A DNA stretch of 47,102 nt, from contig JAJTGR010000092.1 of NCBI GenBank assembly GCA_021299375.1, positions 1-47,102 on the forward strand, read 5' to 3'. Positions within the stretch are counted from its first letter, which is position 1, and each line of letters opens with the position of its first letter. The translations under genes and the position numbers were made by a program. This document shows, one piece after another, positions 24,302 to 32,180 of this stretch. The notes below the pieces were generated by a model that had not been told where the DNA came from, searched no databases, and was given only the letters and a program-made list of their open reading frames with translations. This DNA is from Gemmatimonadota bacterium. GTDB taxonomy: Bacteria > Gemmatimonadota > Gemmatimonadetes > Gemmatimonadales > Gemmatimonadaceae.

Positions 24302-26449
24302 TCAGAGCTGTCGCGTCTGCTCCGCCGCGTCGATCACATGACCGAGGTCGCGCGACAGCGCCCGGGCCTCCTGCGTGGCGCTCGTCAGGTCGTCGCCGGC
24401 GCTGCCCATCGTGCGCAGTTTCACGATGTCGAAGCGCAGCGACCGGAGCGCCATGGCGGCGCTGTCGAGCTGGCGCTGCATGGCGTCACGCCGGACGGCA
24501 AGATCTTCGAGCGCAGAGCGCTGTCGCGTGAGCAGCGACAGGCGCCGTTCGCGATCGGGCGCCGTATGCGGTTCGGCCTCGATGGCGTCGATGCGCCGCT
24601 GCAGTTCGGGCAACGCATTGCCCGGCAGATCGCGGTCGAGCCGTTCGAGGCCACTGACGAGCGCGCTGATCCGCTCCAGCAGGGCATCGGCCGTGGGTTC
24701 GACATCGGGGACTAGAGCCCGGTCGGCCTCCGGCAGCGTGCTGGTGATGTCGGTGATCACGAGCCGGTCGTCGGCCGCATTGCGCAGCGTGTCGCCGAAC
24801 TGTGACGCCATCACGGTGGGACCGCCGACCCGGTCGAGCAGCTCCGCGAGCTTCACACTGTGCGTGCGCTGGTCGGCGGCGGCGGCGATGCGCTTCCAGT
24901 TGTCGCCGAGCGCCGCCCGCGGCGATACACCGGCCCGCCGCAGCATGACGAAATCGAGCATCGACATCTGCGCGAACGCGATCGAGGCCAGAAGGCCGCC
25001 GACGAACGGGATGATCATCGGTTCCGCGTTGAGGCTGGCGCCGATGACCAAGCTCCCCACCGACGTGACCGAGGCGATGCCGAGCACCTTGAGGTGCTTG
25101 CGGAACAGCCCCACCCGTTCGGCGATCTCCGCCGGACTCATGGTTCCCGCGGCCGGCGCCGAGCCGCCCCGCTTCCAGAAGCGCAGGCGCGACGGGCGAT
25201 CAGCGCGCTGCTGCTCGCGCCACGCCACCTGCTGCGTGCGCCGCTGTTCGCGCACCGCCACCCGCCAGTCCTTGATGGCCTCCTTGTTGGCCTTCTTCCA
25301 TTCGCGGCGCGCCGAACGGTCGGCGCCGGCCGGCAAGGGCGGCAGCTGGGGAATGGGCGGCAGGGCGCCCGGTGCCGGGTAGGCGCGCGGCGCCGGTTCG
25401 GGCTCGACGATGCGGCGCGGCGCCCAGTCTTCGGACCGATGGCCGAACTTGTGTTCATCGGTCTCGGGCCGGGCAACTGCCGGTGGCACCGTCGGTCGCA
25501 CGGACGGCGGCATCGACATGGGCATCGGCGGGGGCGCGGGGGACACCAGCGAGCCATCGCGCTGCGCTCGGCGCAGCGCATCGCGCAGGGCGATGGCGCT
25601 GTCCCACCGGTCCTGTGGCCGCTTGGCCAGGCAACGCTCGATGATCTCCACCAGGGCCCGCGGCGCATCGGGGCGCACGGCGCGCAGGGGCGGCGGCGTG
25701 TCGCTCACGTGCTTCATGAGCATGGCCGGCGTGGACGCGGCCTCGAAGGGCAGCTTGCCGGCCAGCATCACGTAGCCGATGACGCCCAGCGAGTACACAT
25801 CACTTCGGCCGTCGATGTCGCGGTCGCCGGTGGCCTGTTCGGGGCTCATGAAGGCCGGCGTGCCCACGGCAACGCCGGTCTGCGTGAGTCGGGAACCACC
25901 CTCTGCCGCACGCGCGATGCCGAAGTCGGTCATCAGCGCACGCCCCGATTCGCGGTCGATGAGCACGTTGTCGGGCTTCACGTCGCGATGCACGATGCCG
26001 CTGGCGTGCGCGTACGCCAGCGCATCGGCCACTTGCTCGAGGAGGTGGGCGATGACCGGGAAGGCCGGCCGCGGCTCGCGCAGCATGTACGCGGCGAGGC
26101 TCTCCCCCTCCACCAGCGACATGGCGAAGCACACCAGCCCGCCTGCTTCGTGCACCGCATAGATGGGGACGATGTGCGGGTGATTGAGTCGGGCGGCGGT
26201 TTGGGCCTCCCGCACGAAGCGCTCGCGCACATCGCTGCGGAACGCGAGGTCGGGCGGCAGCACCTTGAGCGCCACCTTGCGCTGCAGCCGCACGTCTTCG
26301 GCGGCATAGACCACCGCCATACCGCCGCGCCCCACCTCGCGACCGATGAGATACAGGTCGCCGATCGCCGCCGTGACCCGGTCGCGGAGCTGGTTTGCAT
26401 CGGCCGCGAGGGCGCCCGCCTTGGCCACGCCAGTCGGCGTATCGATCAC
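24302..26449 (-). CDS. transmembrane Ser/Thr protein kinase (PknB-like), first copy
   Basis: A 715-residue Hanks-type kinase. The catalytic domain (about 30-300) has the Gly loop GRGGMAVVY, lysine in ALKVLPP (K62), HRDVKPDN (154-161), DFGIAR (175) and GTPAFMSPEQ, so it should be active. A proline/arginine-rich linker follows. Then come a pair of likely membrane helices (GIASVTSVGSLVIGASL and IIPFVGGLLASIAFA, roughly 460-500) and a C-terminal region rich in coiled-coil helices. There are no PASTA repeats. It probably phosphorylates cytoplasmic targets in response to an envelope or dimerisation signal. The start is GTG at 26449, 16 bases after the stop of its paralogue, so the two are cotranscribed. 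Confidence 0.9.
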   Translation of the reverse strand: MIDTPTGVAKAGALAADANQLRDRVTAAIGDLYLIGREVGRGGMAVVYAAEDVRLQRKVALKVLPPDLAFRSDVRERFVREAQTAARLNHPHIVPIYAVHEAGGLVCFAMSLVEGESLAAYMLREPRPAFPVIAHLLEQVADALAYAHASGIVHRDVKPDNVLIDRESGRALMTDFGIARAAEGGSRLTQTGVAVGTPAFMSPEQATGDRDIDGRSDVYSLGVIGYVMLAGKLPFEAASTPAMLMKHVSDTPPPLRAVRPDAPRALVEIIERCLAKRPQDRWDSAIALRDALRRAQRDGSLVSPAPPPMPMSMPPSVRPTVPPAVARPETDEHKFGHRSEDWAPRRIVEPEPAPRAYPAPGALPPIPQLPPLPAGADRSARREWKKANKEAIKDWRVAVREQRRTQQVAWREQQRADRPSRLRFWKRGGSAPAAGTMSPAEIAERVGLFRKHLKVLGIASVTSVGSLVIGASLNAEPMIIPFVGGLLASIAFAQMSMLDFVMLRRAGVSPRAALGDNWKRIAAAADQRTHSVKLAELLDRVGGPTVMASQFGDTLRNAADDRLVITDITSTLPEADRALVPDVEPTADALLERISALVSGLERLDRDLPGNALPELQRRIDAIEAEPHTAPDRERRLSLLTRQRSALEDLAVRRDAMQRQLDSAAMALRSLRFDIVKLRTMGSAGDDLTSATQEARALSRDLGHVIDAAEQTRQL

Positions 26450-26465
26450 GGCGCGCGCCCGAGGC

Positions 26466-28595
26466 TCAGACAGCGCCGGGTCGCGCCGTCGTCAGCTCGC
26501 GGACTTCGCTCATGGCCTGCACGGCGATGTCCACTTCACGGGCGAGCGCGACCGCCTGTTCGGCCACCTGCGTCACACTCTGCACACTGCTGTTGCCGGT
26601 GCGCAGGCGCACGAGATCGAGCCGGACGTTCTCGAGCGCGATCCGGCAGCTCTCGAGCTGGCCACGCCGCGTCTCGAGCTTGCGTTGGGCATCCGCGAGC
26701 CCCCGGCGCTCACGCCGCAACTGCGCCAGCCGCCGCACCCGCGCTTCGCTGCGCGACGTATCGAGCGGGTTGGCTTCGGCTTCGAGCGTCGCGATCTCGC
26801 CATCGACACGCCCCAGCAGGTCCGGCCCCTGTTCGAGCTCCATGCGCACGAGGTCCCGGGCGATCAGCTCCACCTTATTGACGAGGTCGATGGCCGTGGC
26901 GGCCACATCCGGGATGCGCGTGCGCTCGTCAACCGGGAGCGTACCGAGCAACCGTCCGATCTCCTCGCGATCCCCGCGCGCGGCACGCACCAGAGGCAGA
27001 TACCGGCCCAGTTCATCGTCGCGAACCGGGGCCGCCGGCGCCACCCGCGGGAGCGCGGCTCCCGCGGCGGCGGCCCCACCCCCCGGCACCGGATTGAGCA
27101 CACCGGACAGGCGGTTCCGCAACCGGCCCTGCGCGCGCAACTCCTCGCGCTTCTTGCTGCTGAACGTGGCCGCCACGCTGTTGGTGAGGTCTTCGAAGAC
27201 CTCGCCCAGCAGGCGATGCCGGGGCTGGCGCAGCACGTCCTTCCAGTCGAAACCGTTGGTCCACAGCTTGGCGTACTGCCACGCCATGACCACGGTCCAG
27301 ATGGTGGTGACGCCAAGCAGGCCCGAGTTACCCACGATGTCGACGACGACGATCGCCCCGTTCACGAACAGGTACGGGGCGAGCTTGCGGCGGTACGCCA
27401 CGACCGGCGGCGCCTCCCACCGGGCAAGGTCAGCGGCCGTGGGTAGGTAGGCGTCGTCGGGGCTGGCCGGGAACTGCCCGCGGGCGTCGAGGGGGCCCGA
27501 CGCGTAGCCCCTGCTGTAGGCCGGGGCTGGCGCGGCCGGCGCCGACGTCAGTGTCCGCGACGTGTACGCGGGCGCCTGATAGCCCCCCGGAGACCCCGCC
27601 CCTGACGCCCCGCCGCCCGAGCCGGTCGGGAGCGGCATGCCCCCGATGGGCCCGCCGGTGAACGCCACGGAGCCGGCCCCCGCGGTGGTGGCCGCGCGCG
27701 CAGCCGACGGTGGGACCACCCCGGTCTTGAGGGCCTGCACGAGTTCGGTGGCCGACTGGAAGCGGTGTTCGGGATTCTTCTCCAGCAGCCGCATGACGAT
27801 GGCCGCCAGATCGGGCGGCACATCGGGGCGGCGCTGCGAGATGGGCACCGGTGCTTCAGCCAGATGTTTCACCAGCAACGCCGGCGTCGTATTGCCCAGG
27901 AACGGCGGTTCGCCGCAGAGCGTCTGGTACGCCACGATACCGAGCGAGTAGAGATCGCTTCTGGCATCGAGGTCGCGGTCGCCGGAGGCCTGCTCGGGGG
28001 ACATGTACGCCGGCGTGCCGATGGCGATGCCGGTCGCCGTGAGCCGCGCCGTATCGCCGCCTCCCTCAGTCACGGCCCGCGCGATCCCGAAGTCGGTCAC
28101 CAGCGCCCGGCCGTCGATCCCGTCGAGCAGGATGTTGTCCGGCTTGATGTCGCGATGCACCACCCCGCGCGCGTGGGCGTAGGCGAGCGCCTCGCCGACC
28201 TCGGTCAGCCACCGGCGGACGTCCTCGATGGGCAACGGGCCCCGCTTCTGCAGCTTGGTGGCGAGGTTGTCGCCATCGATGCAGGCCATCACGAAAAAGA
28301 CCAGGTTCCCGACTTCGTCGACCGAGTAGATGGGGACGATGTTGGGATGGCCGAGCTGGGCGGCGGTTTCGGCTTCCCGCAGGAAGCGCGACCGCACGTC
28401 CCGCCGGAACGACAGCTCCGGCGGCAGCAGCTTGATGGCCACGTACCGTTTGAGACGACGGTCTCGCGCCCGGTAGACGATTCCCATGCCTCCGCGGCCG
28501 ATCTCCTGGTCCAGCTCGTAGGAGGCGCTCAGCGCCTGCGCCACGTGCTCGCGGAGTTCGGCGTCTTCGGTGGAAGGGGCGACGGGTTCGGGCAC
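26466..28595 (-). CDS. transmembrane Ser/Thr protein kinase, second copy
   Basis: A kinase of about 709 residues built like its downstream neighbour: the catalytic domain contains GRGGMGIVY, lysine in AIKLLPP (K55), HRDIKPDN (147-154), DFGIAR (168) and GTPAYMSPEQ. A Gly/Ala/Pro-rich linker follows, then a hydrophobic segment (LFVNGAIVVVDIVGNSGLLGVTTIW in part) and a long coiled-coil end (LRRERRGLADAQRKLE). The frame is open to 28874, but those residues are Arg-rich and unlike a kinase N-terminus. The GTG at 28595 is preferred, 37 bases below a candidate promoter. The two kinases share the same C-terminal plan, so they likely arose by duplication and might phosphorylate or pair with each other. 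Confidence 0.88.
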   Translation of the reverse strand: MPEPVAPSTEDAELREHVAQALSASYELDQEIGRGGMGIVYRARDRRLKRYVAIKLLPPELSFRRDVRSRFLREAETAAQLGHPNIVPIYSVDEVGNLVFFVMACIDGDNLATKLQKRGPLPIEDVRRWLTEVGEALAYAHARGVVHRDIKPDNILLDGIDGRALVTDFGIARAVTEGGGDTARLTATGIAIGTPAYMSPEQASGDRDLDARSDLYSLGIVAYQTLCGEPPFLGNTTPALLVKHLAEAPVPISQRRPDVPPDLAAIVMRLLEKNPEHRFQSATELVQALKTGVVPPSAARAATTAGAGSVAFTGGPIGGMPLPTGSGGGASGAGSPGGYQAPAYTSRTLTSAPAAPAPAYSRGYASGPLDARGQFPASPDDAYLPTAADLARWEAPPVVAYRRKLAPYLFVNGAIVVVDIVGNSGLLGVTTIWTVVMAWQYAKLWTNGFDWKDVLRQPRHRLLGEVFEDLTNSVAATFSSKKREELRAQGRLRNRLSGVLNPVPGGGAAAAGAALPRVAPAAPVRDDELGRYLPLVRAARGDREEIGRLLGTLPVDERTRIPDVAATAIDLVNKVELIARDLVRMELEQGPDLLGRVDGEIATLEAEANPLDTSRSEARVRRLAQLRRERRGLADAQRKLETRRGQLESCRIALENVRLDLVRLRTGNSSVQSVTQVAEQAVALAREVDIAVQAMSEVRELTTARPGAV

Positions 28596-28631
28596 TCGTG
28601 GGGGACTGGGGAGATGGGACCGTACGTCCCT

Positions 28632-28658
28632 AGTGTAGCACTGGAGAGAGAGCGGCAA
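28632..28658 (-). promoter_or_regulatory. candidate promoter of the kinase pair
   Basis: Minus-strand TTGCCG (28653-28658) and TACACT (28632-28637) resemble -35 and -10 boxes, with a short 15-base spacer. They lie 37 bases before the GTG at 28595 and fit that start rather than the longer frame. The spacing is below optimum, so this is tentative. Confidence 0.3.
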
Positions 28659-28967
28659 CAGCAGTCGCCGTCGACCGGCGTCCAGTCCAGCGGCCTGCTT
28701 GCGAGCGCCACCGACCCGGCCAGAGCCCCTACGTCGCCACCGTGGGGGAAAGTTGCAGTCTGACACACCGCGATCCGCCCCCCGGTTCCGGTTCCGGGCG
28801 CCGGGAGGACGCGATCGGCGTCGGTGCTCCCGACATTCCGGCGCACGGGCACCGTCAAGCCGGCACACCGCCACCGCGATCGAGGACGATTGCTGCCGCG
28901 TTGGCGTAATCCCCGCGGTGCGGATCGTGCGGTTCGGGTAGGCATTCCTCTTTGCTCAGGATCCGAT
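28659..28967. other. divergent intergenic region between kinase pair and lon
   Basis: About 310 bases without a supported gene. Frames open on either strand here are Arg-rich and look like GC-driven noise. I find no convincing heat-shock element (no CIRCE inverted repeat and no sigma32-like CTTGAA box) in front of lon. The last 50 bases (ggcattcctctttgctcagg) are less GC-rich and could carry the lon promoter, but no good hexamer pair is visible. Confidence 0.5.
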
Positions 28968-31520
28968 ATGAGTCAGCGCCAGACCCTACCCGTCCTGCCC
29001 CTGCGTGGGACGGTCATGTTCCCCGGCATCACCGCGCCGATCGCGGCGGGACGCCCCGGCACCCTGCGGGCCATCGAAACGGCCCTCAAGGGCGACCGGC
29101 TGGTGTTCGCGGTCGCCCAGCGCGACAACGCCGAGGAACCGACCTCCGACATTCTCTTCACCACCGGCGTTATCGCGCGCATCGGGCAGGTGCAACGCGG
29201 CCTGGGTGGCGTCCAGCTGCTGCTGCAGGGCGAGCAGCGAGCGACGGCGCTCCAGTACGCGGAGCAGGACGGTCATCTCACGGCCGTCATTGTGCCCGCC
29301 GAGGAGATGACGCCGCTCGACCTCAAGGACCCGGCGTTCACGGCGCTTCACAAGGAGGCGCGCGAGCGGGCCGCCGAGCTGGGCGAGAAGCGCGGCCTGC
29401 CCGAGGAAGTCGTACACCAGGTGCTCGACTCTGTCGAGGATGCCGGGCGCTTTGCCGACCTCGTGGCCGGCTACATCGAACTCACGGTGCCCGAGAAGCA
29501 GGGGCTGCTGGAGACGCTCAGCGTCGAGGAGCGGCTGCGCCGAGTACTCGTGCACGTGCAGCGCCAGATCGGCCTGCTCGAGGCCCAGGAGGACATCAAG
29601 TCCCAGGTGCAGGAGGAACTGGGCGAGCGGCAGCGCGAGATGTTCCTCCGTGAGCAGCTCAAGGCCATCCAGAAGGAGCTGGGCGACGACGACTCCTCGA
29701 AGGAGATCACCGAGCTGCGCGAGAAGCTCTCCAAGCTCGAGCTGCCCAAGGAGGCGCGCGCCGAAGTGGAACGCGAACTGGGGCGCCTCGAGCGCGCCGG
29801 CCGCGAGAGCATGGAGGCGCAGGTCATCCGCACCTACCTCGAGTGGATCGCCGAACTGCCGTGGAGCAAGCGGTCGGACGACCATCTCGAGCTGGCGCGT
29901 GCCGGGGAGATCCTCAATGAGGATCACTACGGCCTGAAGGACGTGAAGGATCGCGTGCTGGAGTTCCTCGCCGTCCGGCAGCTGCGCGCCCAGCAGGTGG
30001 CCGCCGAGGTGGCGACGACCGGGGAGTTCCCGGTCTCGAAGCTGAAGGGTGATAGCACCGACGCCACACCCGCACTGGGCAGTAACGGTGAGGATCGCCA
30101 GATCACCGACACCAGGGAGGCCAAGGCGCGGGCGATGGCACGCGGTCCGATCCTGCTGTTCAACGGTCCGCCGGGGGTGGGCAAGACGAGCATCGCCAAG
30201 AGCATCGCCAGGGCGCTGGGCCGCGAGTACGTGCGCGTGGCACTCGGCGGGGCGCGCGATGAAGCCGACATCCGCGGCCACCGCCGCACGTATGTGGGCG
30301 CCATGCCCGGCCGCATCGTCCAGGGGATGAAGCAGGCGGGCACCAAGAATCCCGTGTTCCTGCTGGATGAAGTCGACAAGCTGGGCACGTCGTATCAGGG
30401 CGACCCGTCGAGTGCGCTGCTCGAGGTGCTCGATCCGGCACAGAACGATTCCTTCACGGATCACTATCTGGGTGTCCCTTTCGACCTGAGCGAGGTGCTG
30501 TTCATCGCCACGTCGAACTTTATCCAGAACATCCCCGGCCCGCTGCTCGATCGCATGGAGGTCGTGGAGTTCAGTGGGTACACCGAGCGGGAGAAGGCCG
30601 AGATCGCCAAGACGTACCTGGTGCCGCGGCAGCTCGAGGAATCGGGGCTGGCCAGCCGCGACCTCGTGTTCACCGACGAGGCGGTGATGAAGGTCATCAG
30701 CGAGTACACGCGCGAAAGCGGCGTGCGGCAGCTCGAGCGGCAGCTGGGGGCCGTGGCCCGCAAGGTGGCGCGCCGCGTGGCCATGGGCGACACGGCCACC
30801 ATCGAGGACAAGGTCATCAGCGCCGACGAAGTGCGGGACCTGCTGGGCCGCCCGAAGGTGCATCCGGAGCGCGCCGCCGAGCACGACGAGGTGGGGATCT
30901 CCACCGGGATGTACTACACGCCCATGGGCGGCGACATCATGTTCGTCGAGGCCAGCATCCGGCGCGGCGGCAGCCGCACCAGGCCCACCGACGACGAGGA
31001 GCAGGTGCGCGTCGGCCCCATCTCGCTCATCCTTACCGGCCAGCTGGGTGATGTGATGAAGGAGAGTGCCCGTGCGGCGCTCACCTACGCCACCAACAAC
31101 GCCGAAGTGCTGGGCATTCCGGCCGACCGCGTGGCGAGTGCAAGCGAGGCGCACATCCACGTACCGGCGGGTGCCATTCCCAAGGACGGCCCCAGCGCCG
31201 GAATCGCGATCGCGACGGCGCTCGTGAGCGAGATGTCGAACCGCAAAGTGCGGCGCGATGTCTCCATGACGGGCGAGATCACGCTGCGCGGACGGGTCCT
31301 GCCCATCGGCGGCGTGAAGGAGAAGGTGCTCGGGGCCCATCGCGCCGGCATCCGCGAGGTCATCATCCCGAAGGCCAACGAGGCCGATCTCGAGGACGTG
31401 CCGGAGGAGGTGCGCCAGCAGCTCACCTTCCACCCAGTGGAGACGCTGCGCGATGTCCTCAAGATCGCGCTCGTGGACAGTCAGGCCGCGGCGGCTGTGG
31501 CGGAGTTGATGGGCGTGTAA
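28968..31520 (+). CDS. lon: ATP-dependent protease Lon
   Basis: An 850-residue Lon protease that degrades misfolded and regulatory proteins. Seen in order: N-terminal substrate domain (from PVLPLRGTVMFPG), a long helical hairpin (residues about 180-300), the AAA+ domain with GPPGVGKTS (Walker A from residue 400), FLLDEVDK (Walker B) and the Arg-finger region, and the protease domain with PKDGPSAG (catalytic Ser743) and GGVKEK (catalytic Lys within 784-786). Against E. coli Lon it has an extra stretch of about 45-50 residues (341-390) just before Walker A, rich in Thr, Ala and Arg. The ATG at 28968 is chosen because homology starts within ten codons, with AGGA eight bases upstream. Upstream in-frame residues are noise. 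Confidence 0.96.
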   Translation: MSQRQTLPVLPLRGTVMFPGITAPIAAGRPGTLRAIETALKGDRLVFAVAQRDNAEEPTSDILFTTGVIARIGQVQRGLGGVQLLLQGEQRATALQYAEQDGHLTAVIVPAEEMTPLDLKDPAFTALHKEARERAAELGEKRGLPEEVVHQVLDSVEDAGRFADLVAGYIELTVPEKQGLLETLSVEERLRRVLVHVQRQIGLLEAQEDIKSQVQEELGERQREMFLREQLKAIQKELGDDDSSKEITELREKLSKLELPKEARAEVERELGRLERAGRESMEAQVIRTYLEWIAELPWSKRSDDHLELARAGEILNEDHYGLKDVKDRVLEFLAVRQLRAQQVAAEVATTGEFPVSKLKGDSTDATPALGSNGEDRQITDTREAKARAMARGPILLFNGPPGVGKTSIAKSIARALGREYVRVALGGARDEADIRGHRRTYVGAMPGRIVQGMKQAGTKNPVFLLDEVDKLGTSYQGDPSSALLEVLDPAQNDSFTDHYLGVPFDLSEVLFIATSNFIQNIPGPLLDRMEVVEFSGYTEREKAEIAKTYLVPRQLEESGLASRDLVFTDEAVMKVISEYTRESGVRQLERQLGAVARKVARRVAMGDTATIEDKVISADEVRDLLGRPKVHPERAAEHDEVGISTGMYYTPMGGDIMFVEASIRRGGSRTRPTDDEEQVRVGPISLILTGQLGDVMKESARAALTYATNNAEVLGIPADRVASASEAHIHVPAGAIPKDGPSAGIAIATALVSEMSNRKVRRDVSMTGEITLRGRVLPIGGVKEKVLGAHRAGIREVIIPKANEADLEDVPEEVRQQLTFHPVETLRDVLKIALVDSQAAAAVAELMGV

Positions 31521-31579
31521 CCTCCGCGGCGGGTGCAGTGTGCGATCGTTGGGCCTGATCGCACGGAGGCGGGTGGCGA

Positions 31580-32044
31580 TCACGTCGAGATGCCGGCGCG
31601 GGCCATGGCGATGCCCAGCGGCGGCCTCCTGCCACCCGCAAATCCGCCCACCGGCGGGCGACGTACGTCGTACAGGGTGACCTGCTGCGGCCATGCGGCG
31701 ATCACGACAACTCGCACCATCGGATCGACGACGCCTTCGAGGGTCGCGACATGGTCGAGTGTCACGTCGGCCGACAGCGTCGGCTACAGCCCGAACTCCT
31801 GAGGGAGGTCGCCGAGTGGCGCCCGCAGGCGTTCGGGCTCGCGGACGGCATCGAGAGCACGCCACGGGAGCGTGCCGGCATCGGGTGCCTGCAGCATGGC
31901 GACGGCGCGCATGCGCGACGACGTGCCGGCGACGCTGGGCCCCAGCGGGCCGAACATGCCCGGCGGGATCTCGAGGGAGAGGCCATCGAGGGCGCGCGCG
32001 CCGTCGGGGTACATCGTGCGGATCCCGGTGAGGGACTGCGCCAT
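31580..32044 (-). pseudogene. ABC-transporter ATP-binding protein, decayed
   Basis: From an ATG at 32044 the frame reads like an ABC-2-type exporter ATPase: DGARALDGLSLEIPPGMFGP, then a damaged Walker A (LGPSVAGTSS, where GPNGAGKST is expected and the Lys is Thr), then LQAPDAGTLPW and REPERLRAPLGDLPQEFGL. A TAG at 31784-31786 follows, in the place of the usual Tyr. The same frame continues after the stop with PTLSADVTLDHVATLEGVVD, WPQQVTLYDVRR and the signature-like GGFAGGRRPPLGI, and ends at 31580 before Walker B. So there is one nonsense change, a dead P-loop and a missing C-terminal half. Its 3-prime end abuts lon. No permease partner is nearby. Confidence 0.7.
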
Positions 32045-32180
32045 GAAGCAGCGAAAGGCGGGAGAAGGCTGACCGGGCACGTCATAAGCGGCGGCAGCCC
32101 CGCGCCTGGCGGTGACCGCGTGCGCCCGTTCACGCCAGACTTCTCCGCCGGCCGGCGGCCCACCGTGGGGCCGGCGGCCG

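Noticed and set aside
28596-28874. Longer N-terminus of the second kinase
   Set aside because: The residues are Arg-rich and unlike kinase N-termini, and a promoter-like element lies inside this stretch.
28659-28967. Heat-shock control element for lon
   Set aside because: No CIRCE-type inverted repeat or sigma32-like box could be found on reading the region.
28986-31865. 959-codon open frame antisense to lon
   Set aside because: It mirrors lon on the opposite strand in very GC-rich DNA, is full of Arg/His/Leu and has no domain. Lon itself is certain.
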